A DNA stretch of 5,010 bases from Syntrophorhabdus sp. PtaB.Bin184 (GTDB taxonomy: Bacteria; Desulfobacterota; Syntrophorhabdia; Syntrophorhabdales; Syntrophorhabdaceae): NCBI GenBank assembly GCA_002067555.1, contig MVQQ01000003.1:1-5010 (forward strand). Direction: 5' to 3'. Below the pieces are notes generated by a model. The model saw only the letters and a list, made by a program, of their open reading frames with translations, was not told the DNA's origin and did not search any database. The translations under genes were made by a program, and so were the position numbers. Shown here in pieces: positions 1 through 4,926 of the stretch (position 1 is its first letter; each line of letters starts with the position of its first letter).

Positions 1-1
1 A

Positions 2-706
2 TCGGTGGTGTATCAGGGACACGTACTGAGCGCCACTGTGGGCATTCTCCTCGCCTGTTCCGTCATTGTGGCCCTGCTGATCGGTCAAAGATCGGGTTCG
101 CTGCTATGGGTGAGCCCCTACAGCCTGCTCGTCGCAGCCGTCTACGTCGTGGCCATGAAGCTCGGCTACGCTCACGAGAAGCGACGGGCGGCACAGATGT
201 TTGAAGTGCTTAAGGCAGAGGAACGGTACGGAGCGATATCCTCCCGAAAAGCCTGGCTGTACTTTTCGTTTTATGCGGCGATCACTGTTGCGGCTTCAAT
301 CTTTTTGCCCTCCACCGCAGTAGAGGTGGCCCAACAGACGGGTCTCGGGCAGACGATTGTCGGCACCCTGTTTGTTGCACTTTCGACAACATTGCCGGAG
401 TTGGTCGTCTCGATCTCGGCGACCCGGTCTGGGGCCATAGATCTCGCCGTGGGCAACATCTTCGGCAGCAATATCTTCAACTTTCTGATTCTTGCCGTGA
501 GTGACCTCTTTTTCGTTCAAGGGCCGCTCTTCGCATTCGTGTCGCCCCGGCATCTCTTTTCCCTGGTTTCTATCATCGCCATGACAGCCGTCTCCGTGAT
601 AGGGCTTACCTATCGGGCCGAAAAAAAGCTCTTCCTGCTTTCCTTCGACTCCTTCGTCATCTTCCTGATCTATGCGGCAAATGTGGTTGCCCTCTTCTTG
701 TTTTGA
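2..706 (+). CDS. Na+/Ca2+ exchanger family membrane protein, C-terminal half (5' truncated by window edge)
   Basis: This is the C-terminal half of a cation/Ca2+ antiporter (CaCA superfamily, YrbG-like), an inner-membrane protein that exchanges Ca2+ for Na+ or H+. About seven hydrophobic segments are visible (roughly residues 8-27, 34-53, 84-105, 114-139, 147-170, 183-202 and 212-232, counting from the GTG at position 5). The diagnostic alpha-2 repeat lies at 118-160: TTLPELVVSISA with acidic E132, then GNIFGSNIFN with N151, S155 and N156, the ion-coordinating motifs of the family. A charged cytosolic loop (residues 57-82) separates the halves. Family members are usually 310-370 residues with a matching alpha-1 repeat near the N-terminus. 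That repeat is absent here and the frame stays open to the window edge, so the gene very likely begins upstream and the GTG is not its start. The stop is TGA at 704-706. Family assignment is firm; ion specificity cannot be read from this half. Confidence 0.9.
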   Translation, partial: SVVYQGHVLSATVGILLACSVIVALLIGQRSGSLLWVSPYSLLVAAVYVVAMKLGYAHEKRRAAQMFEVLKAEERYGAISSRKAWLYFSFYAAITVAASIFLPSTAVEVAQQTGLGQTIVGTLFVALSTTLPELVVSISATRSGAIDLAVGNIFGSNIFNFLILAVSDLFFVQGPLFAFVSPRHLFSLVSIIAMTAVSVIGLTYRAEKKLFLLSFDSFVIFLIYAANVVALFLF

Positions 707-746
707 TGCAGATGGATTGAGAATGCCGATCGCAAGAGCCACGGCA

Positions 747-766
747 CTTTATGGGGATCCATAAGG
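747..766. other. Hairpin between exchanger gene and toxin operon
   Basis: The arms CTTTATGG (747-754) and CCATAAGG (759-766) pair over eight positions with one G-T wobble, around the loop GGAT. The hairpin lies 41 bases past the exchanger stop codon and directly abuts the TTGACC at 767. No U-run follows, so it is a poor intrinsic terminator. It could be a weak 3' end for the exchanger transcript or a chance fold. Confidence 0.25.
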
Positions 767-778
767 TTGACCGTTCGC

Positions 779-807
779 TTGACTTTCTGTAATTCATAAA
801 TTACAAT
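779..807 (+). promoter_or_regulatory. Sigma-70-like promoter of the PIN/UPF0175 operon
   Basis: TTGACT (779-784) and TACAAT (802-807) are separated by exactly 17 bases, each one or two mismatches from consensus. Transcription would begin around 813-816, on or just before the ATG at 816. An overlapping alternative, TTGACC (767-772) with TAATTC (790-795), also at 17 bases, would give a start near 802. The first pair has the better -10. Confidence 0.55.
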
Positions 808-817
808 AGATTACAAT
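788..817. promoter_or_regulatory. Putative autoregulatory operator: palindrome plus direct repeat of ATTACA half-sites
   Basis: TGTAATT (788-794) and AATTACA (799-805) form a perfect 7-bp inverted repeat around CATA. ATTACAAT at 800-807 recurs exactly at 810-817, a 10-bp step or about one helical turn. The array covers the -10 element, the likely transcription start and the first bases of the toxin ORF. The encoded ribbon-helix-helix protein is the obvious candidate ligand, because RHH antitoxins typically bind short paired half-sites in their own promoters. The binding itself is inferred. Confidence 0.5.
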
Positions 818-1289
818 GAAGGTTCTCATGGATGCCGACTGTTTGATCAAACTGACAAAATCCGGGCTGAAAGAGCCGATTTGCAAGTGCATGGAAGTTA
901 CCATTCCTCGGACCGTGCAACGCGAGGTAGTCGAAGCCGGCAGGATCAAGGGTCAGCCCGACGCCGACTTGGTAGATCAGAATATTCAGAACGGGTTGAT
1001 CGCGGTGGCCGAGGAATCCTCGCCCCATCATTCGACGGGAGATCAGGCCCTTGTTGATGTTTTCAAAGAAGGCCGTTACACGGTCATAGCCACCGATGAC
1101 ACCAAGCTGATCCGCAGCCTCCGTGCGGCGGGAATCCCATTCACAGTCCCCGCTTTGCTCATTCACGCGCAGTACGAAAAAGGCGATATTGATCGAAAGA
1201 CGGCCCTGCAACGGCTTGAGGCGCTCTCGGTCTTCATTAGCGATGAGGAATACAGCGTTACCAAACTTCTGCTGGAGGAAAGGGCATGA
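816..1289 (+). CDS. PIN-domain ribonuclease, probable VapC/DUF3368-like toxin
   Basis: A 157-residue PIN-domain protein, predicted Mg2+-dependent ribonuclease and probable toxin. The first PIN strand and acidic motif are MKVLMDADCLIKL (D6, with D8 at the usual Asn/Ser position). The conserved acid follows in QREVVEAG (E37 or E40), then GDQALVD (D76), and ATDDTKLIRSL with D94/D95, followed by GIPFTVPALL, the usual last strand. All four acidic positions are retained, so it looks catalytically intact. The start at 816 keeps the first beta-strand but has no ribosome-binding site and sits almost at the predicted transcription start. Met5 at 828 has AAGG five bases upstream and would trim that strand. 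The last four bases overlap the antitoxin gene (ATGA). The pairing with a UPF0175 partner supports a toxin-antitoxin role. The PIN fold is well supported; toxicity and RNA target are inferred. Confidence 0.85.
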   Translation: MKVLMDADCLIKLTKSGLKEPICKCMEVTIPRTVQREVVEAGRIKGQPDADLVDQNIQNGLIAVAEESSPHHSTGDQALVDVFKEGRYTVIATDDTKLIRSLRAAGIPFTVPALLIHAQYEKGDIDRKTALQRLEALSVFISDEEYSVTKLLLEERA

Positions 1290-1567
1290 AAGTCAAATCG
1301 ATCAGAATTCCGGAGGAGATCGATAGGGCGATCGATTACGTAGCCCGTTCCGAGAAGCTCGAAAAGAACAGTTCTTTGCGCAAGCTCACAAGGCTCGGCT
1401 TCGAGCTGTACGTGGCTAAATCATACGAGAGGGGCAAACTAACCCTCCGGGAAGCCGCCGACCTGCTCAATCTGACGTTAGCGGAGACCATCGATCTCTT
1501 CAGCGAAATGGGAATAAAAGGAAACATCAGCGCCAAGGATGTTATGGACGGCCTTAAAGCACGTTAA
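1286..1567 (+). CDS. RHH/UPF0175 family protein, probable antitoxin of the PIN toxin
   Basis: A 93-residue protein translated from an ATG overlapping the toxin stop codon (ATGA), with a strong GGAGG at 1274-1278, seven bases upstream. The N-terminus reads as a ribbon-helix-helix: strand KVKSIRIP (2-9), helix from EEIDRAIDYVARSEKL (10-25), then a second helix beginning near NSSLRKLTRLGFEL (28-41). Residues about 47-77 match the UPF0175 pattern, ERGKLTLREAADLLNLT followed by ETIDLFSEMGI, which resembles a small helix-turn-helix. UPF0175 proteins are known genomic partners of PIN/DUF3368 proteins. The likely role is to neutralise the PIN protein and repress the shared promoter. Gene order is inverted relative to most type II modules, where the antitoxin comes first. 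Family assignment is good; the antitoxin role is inferred from structure and overlap. Confidence 0.8.
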   Translation: MKVKSIRIPEEIDRAIDYVARSEKLEKNSSLRKLTRLGFELYVAKSYERGKLTLREAADLLNLTLAETIDLFSEMGIKGNISAKDVMDGLKAR

Positions 1568-1570
1568 GGC
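1551..1570 (+). other. Hairpin spanning the antitoxin stop codon
   Basis: GCCTTAA (1551-1557) and TTAAGGC (1564-1570) are perfect 7-bp complements around a six-base loop, and the TAA stop (1565-1567) lies in the right arm. No U-tract follows (the next bases are AAGGGCCAGG), so a rho-independent terminator is doubtful. It could stabilise the 3' end of the mRNA or mean nothing. Confidence 0.25.
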
Positions 1571-1711
1571 AAGGGCCAGGGGTGACCGGGGACATCGCGG
1601 TCCTCTGAGGAGGAGACCTCTGTCGGCAGAAGGTCAAAGAAACTCTCTTTTACTCCGCCTGGTGGTCGACGAATCCGGAGGACTGCCGACTGGGCACACG
1701 ACAATAACGAT

Positions 1712-1717
1712 AAGGAG
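1712..1717 (+). promoter_or_regulatory. Ribosome-binding site deciding the start of the DUF1254 remnant
   Basis: AAGGAG lies seven bases before the ATG at 1725. The same frame is open upstream from 1539, but that extension is low-complexity and Arg/Gly-rich, and has no resemblance to the family. The true start is therefore taken as 1725. No clear promoter is visible in 1571-1711. Confidence 0.65.
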
Positions 1718-1724
1718 CCCAGTC

Positions 1725-1970
1725 ATGAAGAACGAAGGCATGCTGCAAGACAAGAGCTGGGACGATCTCGCCGACCTCTCCTTCCCGAAGGGCTACCCCG
1801 CGGAGGAGGCGAGAGCCCGCCTGGTGGAAGAGCACCTCTTCCAGCGCGCCGTCAAGGTGTATCTCGGCGCGCTGCCGGTAGTGAACATGCTCGCCATGCG
1901 CGACGGCTCCGAAAAGGTGTTCGGTTCCGGCTATAACGTGCTGCCCATCTGGAAGGACCAAAGCCTGTAA
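1725..1970 (+). pseudogene. Truncated DUF1254-domain protein, N-terminal fragment
   Basis: Eighty-one residues resembling the extreme N-terminus of DUF1254 proteins, which normally run to several hundred residues and usually carry DUF1254 followed by DUF1214. The recognisable part is the lead-in KSWDDLADLSFPKGYP (residues 11-26), then EEHLFQRAVKVYLGALP (36-52), NMLAMRDGSEKVFG and GYNVLPIWKD. In complete members this runs on into a segment rich in Thr-Thr-Pro-Asn that leads to the core. Here it stops at TAA (1968-1970), 21 bases before the end of the convergent HD gene. Most of the domain and all of DUF1214 are missing. The ribosome site and frame are intact, so a short peptide may still be made, but no family function should survive. 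The identification rests on recalled family sequence, not on a search. A short real gene is less likely. Confidence 0.65.
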
Positions 1971-1991
1971 CCCACACCCGAAAGACATCCA

Positions 1992-3689
1992 TCATCTCGT
2001 TCGCTCGTAGCTGCCGACGACAGGTCTCACGGAGACGATTGTCTTCAGATAATCCGTCTTTCGCTTTTCAAGCTGCGACGGTTGCGCGGGGAAGAACCGT
2101 TCCTGGATAGGAATGGCGTATAACGACCGTTGGCCTATGGCGGGGACGCTTGATTCGAAAAGGAACCTCTGGCCGAAGTGTTCGTCTTTGACATCGTAAG
2201 CCAGATAGCCGCGTTCCTTCAGCATGCCGGCACACTCGATCAGGACCGCTTTGTTATCCGTCTGAAAGGACTGGCGGACGAGCCGGTAGTCGAGGACCTT
2301 CCTTTCTGATGCAAGACGCTTGAGCACATTACGGACGTATTCCGGTATGCAGTAAACAATGCCGTTAAAGGACATGGCGTTCCACACAGTCTTTCGGTTC
2401 CTGATGCTAAGCTCATTGACAGCGGGCAGGATGATTTCGGCCAACTGGGTGAGGTCCAGCCATTCTCTCATGGGTTTTATGGTGACGGTGGGGTCGGCGG
2501 AAGTAATCTCATACTCCCTCGCACGGATATCGGCATCCAGTATGATCCTCGTGTTAGTGTCGTTATCTATGCCGGTATGGTGTAACCTCACCGCCTTGGT
2601 AAGGCTTTTCTTGAATACCTCGTTACCGTGGGATCTCAGCATATCCTCCAGCTTCGCGGCCCCCACCGATTCATGGCGGCGGCTCTTCACGTTGGAGGAA
2701 CGCCATATGGAGGGGATCTTCCCGATATCGTGGGCAAGGGCGGCGATGATAATGGAAGGGAGCAGCAGGTCATGGCGCTGCCGGAACGTGTCCCGGGCGA
2801 TATCCAGTGCTGTCTTCAGGACATTGTACGTGTGGTCGTAGAGGGAGATGCCCTGAAGGATTTCAAGAAAGCGCCTGTGCTCCCGGAGATTCATATACTC
2901 CGGGTCGGAGGTTTTGCCCGACCAGTCGACCACCGAGGGAACATCCCCTTCCTCGTAGAGGAGCCTAAGAAGCTCAGCGAGGATCTCCAGCGAGGAAAGC
3001 CCAGCGAGGAGGGGCCGGTAGGGAGCGATCAGAATTTCGTAATCTTCGATCATCCGTTTGGAGTTCGGCGAGGGAGGTTCATCGAGGAGGCCGGGCAGGG
3101 TCAGTTGAGTGACAGGTCTGGTACAGGCAGCCATGTCAGGCACAGCGAGGGAAACATCCATCGAGTAAGTGCCTTCAGCGAGTAGCCTTGTTGTTGTCGA
3201 AACCCTGCTTACTGCGCAGGTCTCATCCGCTTCGGTCCTCCGCCGGAGGCGTATCCTTTCCTTTACAGTCCGGGCGAGCTTCTTCACGAAAAGGAGCATC
3301 CTGTGGGGTACCCCGAATTTCTTCATGGCCAGGCGGGCTACCTCGCCCGGCTTGAGGGTCATGTCATTCTCGAATACCTGCTCCATCCATCCCTCGATCC
3401 CGGACGTATCCCGGCCGGCAAAGCCGTTTGTTATGCAGACCGCCGACGCCTTGATGCATATGTCCTTGAGAAACTTAGGATTCCCCCTTTCGGCGGTCAT
3501 CCACGAGACAAAAAGCGTCCGCTTTAGTTTCGTGTCCTCTTCAGACCGCATCCATTCGGTAAAGAACCCAATCTTGAGACTCTTGTCCGCCCCTGTTATC
3601 CAGCGAACGAAGAGCAACGTGCCTTCTTTTTTGGAGAGGCCTGCGAGATCACCAAGAAGCCTTTCCATCATTCCCGTTATCCTTGTCAT
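1992..3689 (-). CDS. HDIG-type metal-dependent phosphohydrolase-like protein of unknown substrate
   Basis: A 565-residue soluble protein with a central HD domain. The metal-binding set is complete: H286 (SLYDHTYNV), H320-D321 (AHDIGKI), H339 (RRHESVGAA), H370/H371 (RLHHTG) and D385 or D387 (LDADI). The extra histidines beyond a minimal H-HD-D site recall HD-GYP and other two-metal HD enzymes, but no GYP motif is present. Residues 1-150 are an unrecognised, largely helical, Lys/Arg-rich region with repeated LFV-x-W-x-T units (W30, W63). A Pro/Ser/Thr-rich linker (about 158-212) precedes the HD part. Residues about 410-520 (GIVYCIPEYV, AGMLKERGYLAYDV) look like a winged-helix module, vaguely like the C-terminal part of TraI_2-type proteins. 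The start at 3689 is chosen because AGAGAGG lies five bases upstream; the longer frame to 3815 would run through the promoter and operator-like repeats. It has no signal peptide and converges on the DUF1254 remnant. A phosphohydrolase or nucleotide-signalling role is inferred; the substrate is unknown. Confidence 0.75.
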   Translation of the reverse strand: MTRITGMMERLLGDLAGLSKKEGTLLFVRWITGADKSLKIGFFTEWMRSEEDTKLKRTLFVSWMTAERGNPKFLKDICIKASAVCITNGFAGRDTSGIEGWMEQVFENDMTLKPGEVARLAMKKFGVPHRMLLFVKKLARTVKERIRLRRRTEADETCAVSRVSTTTRLLAEGTYSMDVSLAVPDMAACTRPVTQLTLPGLLDEPPSPNSKRMIEDYEILIAPYRPLLAGLSSLEILAELLRLLYEEGDVPSVVDWSGKTSDPEYMNLREHRRFLEILQGISLYDHTYNVLKTALDIARDTFRQRHDLLLPSIIIAALAHDIGKIPSIWRSSNVKSRRHESVGAAKLEDMLRSHGNEVFKKSLTKAVRLHHTGIDNDTNTRIILDADIRAREYEITSADPTVTIKPMREWLDLTQLAEIILPAVNELSIRNRKTVWNAMSFNGIVYCIPEYVRNVLKRLASERKVLDYRLVRQSFQTDNKAVLIECAGMLKERGYLAYDVKDEHFGQRFLFESSVPAIGQRSLYAIPIQERFFPAQPSQLEKRKTDYLKTIVSVRPVVGSYERTR

Positions 3690-3694
3690 CGACA

Positions 3695-3703
3695 CCTCTC
3701 TTC
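3695..3703 (-). promoter_or_regulatory. Ribosome-binding site that fixes the HD gene start
   Basis: Read on the minus strand this is GAAGAGAGG, ending five bases before the ATG at 3689. It is the only good ribosome site near the 5' end of the frame and supports the 565-residue start over the ATG at 3815. Confidence 0.65.
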
Positions 3704-3719
3704 TTTTTGCTTGAGGATG

Positions 3720-3741
3720 ATATGAATAGATACATTCATAT
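3720..3741. promoter_or_regulatory. Operator-like inverted repeat upstream of the HD gene
   Basis: ATATGAAT (3720-3727) and ATTCATAT (3734-3741) are perfect 8-bp inverted arms around a six-base spacer. The repeat overlaps the end of the minus-strand -10 and covers the expected transcription start near 3733, about 31 bases ahead of the HD start codon. The position fits a repressor site; the regulator is unknown. Confidence 0.45.
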
Positions 3742-3745
3742 TGTA
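3740..3745 (-). promoter_or_regulatory. Likely -10 element of the HD gene promoter
   Basis: On the minus strand the hexamer is TACAAT, one mismatch from the sigma-70 consensus. No good TTGACA-like -35 lies 16-18 bases upstream; the best sequence there is GAGTTA-like. The promoter would therefore be weak or activator-dependent. Confidence 0.4.
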
Positions 3746-3749
3746 GCGC

Positions 3750-3765
3750 GTTACTTTTGCGTAAC
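3750..3765. promoter_or_regulatory. Second inverted repeat in the HD promoter
   Basis: GTTAC (3750-3754) and GTAAC (3761-3765) are inverted around TTTTGC. The repeat sits between the -10 and the -35 region of the predicted HD promoter, where a bound protein would block or bend promoter DNA. The arms are short, so support is modest. Confidence 0.3.
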
Positions 3766-3781
3766 TCCGCTTCCGGCAACA

Positions 3782-3813
3782 GAAAACCCGTGCTTCGCGC
3801 CGGGTCGGTTTTC
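3782..3813 (-). terminator. Terminator-like hairpin downstream of the NERD gene
   Basis: The pairs GAAAACC/GGTTTTC (3782-3788, 3807-3813) and ACCCG/CGGGT (3786-3790, 3801-3805) overlap around a loop with a CTTCG-like core. On the minus strand the GC stem is followed by TTTTCTGTT, an intrinsic-terminator layout with a short U-run. It lies 86 bases past the NERD stop and ahead of the HD promoter, so it would separate the two transcripts. The sequence is nearly symmetrical and could work in both directions. Confidence 0.5.
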
Positions 3814-3815
3814 AT

Positions 3816-3834
3816 TATTCGGCAATTGCCTAAT
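3816..3834. other. Palindrome in the NERD-HD intergenic region
   Basis: GGCAATTGCC (3821-3830) is a perfect 10-bp palindrome. ATT (3817-3819) and AAT (3832-3834) extend it across one mismatched pair. It lies between the NERD stop codon and the terminator-like hairpin and has no assigned role. Confidence 0.3.
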
Positions 3835-3898
3835 CAAGGTATTCCAGACGAGCCTACGCTACCTCTTGGGTCGGGCTGTCTAGATCACTATTCGGGTA

Positions 3899-4612
3899 TT
3901 ACTTCGCGGAAGCGGAGAGGCAGGCGTTTATCCTGTCGACCTGATCGAGAGGCAGGAAAGCTTTTCCGGTGAAGACTTGGTGAAGATCCTTGACCGCGAC
4001 CGCCTTAAGCCAACGGAGTCCCTCGATGTCAAGGACGGCCCGAGCGTTCGTGAAGACGATAGCGCCATGGATCCAGATTGCGTCCAAGCCAGCCTGTCTT
4101 AGCGATGTCTTGAGCCTTCTGATATTGCGAGACAACTGAGCGGCAGGGTCTCCGAGATGACCGGCGTAGGGGGTGCCCCTTCTACCGGCCTTGATTTGTG
4201 TCCAGATGCTGTTTCTCTGGAAGATGAGGCCCCGATGATGCTTTGCCTCGAGCACAAAGAGTCCGAGGGGACCGACGAGGACACAGTCGATGTCGGACGT
4301 CTTTCCGTTGCCGGTGGTCGGGGGGTTGTAGTAGGCGGTGTGTTCGTCACCTAGTGCCAACGAGCGGAGTCGATCACGCAGAATCCGCTCGCCTTGCATC
4401 CCGCAGCGGTAGGTCATGTAAGTGCGGCCGTGATTGGTCACGATGAAACCGGAGATCGCCAGGGCGACCATGCTGGCCCAGATAACGAGAACGCTTGTCA
4501 TGGCGATGCCGGCAACCAGCAGAGCCAGAACGACGGCCGCAGATACCAGGCAGATCGCGAGACTTTTGTTCGCTTCTCGTTGCAGATGGTTGGATAAGAA
4601 CACTTCTTTCAT
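3899..4612 (-). CDS. Membrane-anchored NERD (nuclease-related domain) protein
   Basis: A 237-residue protein with two N-terminal transmembrane helices (about residues 17-37 and 40-59) followed by a cytosolic NERD domain. NERD is a predicted nuclease fold related to restriction-type PD-(D/E)xK enzymes. The core is visible: GMQGERILRDRLRSL (E75), then TSDIDCVLVGPLGLFVLEAKHHRG with D107/D109, E122 and K124 forming the D-x-D ... E-x-K catalytic pattern, a W soon after, and Q159 in DPAAQLSRN. Residues 176-190 (WIHGAIVFTNARAVL) form the usual later strand, ending in a helical tail. The ATG at 4612 has GGAAG eight bases upstream; the GTG at 4633 has no ribosome site. DNA or RNA processing at the membrane is the family-level guess; NERD proteins are often found on plasmids and islands. 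The domain call is strong; the substrate and any link to the HD protein are inferred. Confidence 0.85.
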   Translation of the reverse strand: MKEVFLSNHLQREANKSLAICLVSAAVVLALLVAGIAMTSVLVIWASMVALAISGFIVTNHGRTYMTYRCGMQGERILRDRLRSLALGDEHTAYYNPPTTGNGKTSDIDCVLVGPLGLFVLEAKHHRGLIFQRNSIWTQIKAGRRGTPYAGHLGDPAAQLSRNIRRLKTSLRQAGLDAIWIHGAIVFTNARAVLDIEGLRWLKAVAVKDLHQVFTGKAFLPLDQVDRINACLSASAK

Positions 4613-4632
4613 CGGGCCGTCTTCCAAGATCA

Positions 4633-4661
4633 CGTTAAGTGACGGGTGTTTCCAAAGTCAA
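4633..4661 (-). promoter_or_regulatory. Weak candidate promoter of the NERD gene
   Basis: On the minus strand TTGACT (4661-4656) is followed after 17 bases by TTAACG (4638-4633), a poor -10. Transcription would start near 4626, giving a short leader that still contains the GGAAG ribosome site. The -35 half lies inside an inverted-repeat arm. Confidence 0.25.
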
Positions 4662-4734
4662 GAAAGGCCGTAAAAAGCACTTAAGGTCTGCAAAAGGCTT
4701 GACTTTAGCCGGTAGGTTGACACTTGCCGGCCTT
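4635..4734. repeat. Cluster of interleaved inverted repeats upstream of the NERD gene
   Basis: Several perfect arms interlock in 100 bases: TTAAGTG (4635-4641) with CACTTAA (4679-4685), AAAGTCAAG (4654-4662) with CTTGACTTT (4698-4706), AAGGCCG (4664-4670) with CGGCCTT (4728-4734), and GCCGG (4708-4712) with CCGGC (4727-4731). A loose direct repeat, TTGAC followed four bases later by GCCGG, occurs at 4699-4712 and 4717-4730, an 18-bp step. This is more symmetry than a plain promoter needs and could be regulatory or recombination-related. Confidence 0.4.
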
Positions 4735-4784
4735 AACTGCACTCAGATGCGCTTTGGAAAAGCCTCGGGACCAATGGGAAGTCG

Positions 4785-4816
4785 ACTGTAGTAAAACTGT
4801 AGTAAAAATGTAGGAA
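4785..4816. repeat. 11-bp tandem repeat ACTGTAGTAAA, possible integrase arm-type sites
   Basis: Two exact copies of ACTGTAGTAAA (4785-4795, 4796-4806) are followed by a degenerate third, AATGTAGGAA (4807-4816). A part copy, TAGTAAAA, lies at 4841-4848, and ACTGTAGTAA returns at 5001-5010 on the far side of the tRNA-like segment. The 11-bp step puts each copy on nearly the same DNA face. Short direct repeats flanking an attachment core are typical arm-binding sites of tyrosine integrases; here that role is inferred from layout. Confidence 0.5.
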
Positions 4817-4926
4817 GAGCCGTTAAAAAAGGGGGTAATCTAGTAAAATCGCTTTAGACAGCTTCTTTGAGACTACCAAGTAATATCAAGGGGTTGACCA
4901 GCTTTTTCGAACCCTGCAAAGCCGAT

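Noticed and set aside
296..742. Minus-strand open frame opposite the exchanger gene
   Set aside because: It is the complement of a strongly conserved membrane protein with alpha-2 motifs. Its own translation is charged, low-complexity and unrecognisable.
801..1211. Minus-strand open frame opposite the PIN gene
   Set aside because: The plus frame has all PIN acidic motifs and a proper overlap with its partner; the minus frame shows no family features.
1539..1724. In-frame extension upstream of the DUF1254 remnant, overlapping the antitoxin 3' end
   Set aside because: The translated extension is Arg/Gly-rich without family similarity, and a good ribosome site favours the ATG at 1725.
2359..3714. 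Three long plus-strand open frames (2359-2841, 2628-3185, 3169-3714)
   Set aside because: They lie antisense to the HD gene, have no recognisable domains or good ribosome sites, and overlap each other. The minus-strand frame contains the complete HD motif set.
3690..3815. N-terminal extension of the HD protein to an ATG at 3815
   Set aside because: The extra 42 residues run through the predicted -10 element, both operator-like repeats and part of the terminator-like hairpin. The ATG at 3689 has its own ribosome-binding site.
4613..4633. GTG start at 4633 for the NERD gene
   Set aside because: No Shine-Dalgarno sequence precedes it, whereas the ATG at 4612 has GGAAG at eight bases and leaves both membrane helices intact.
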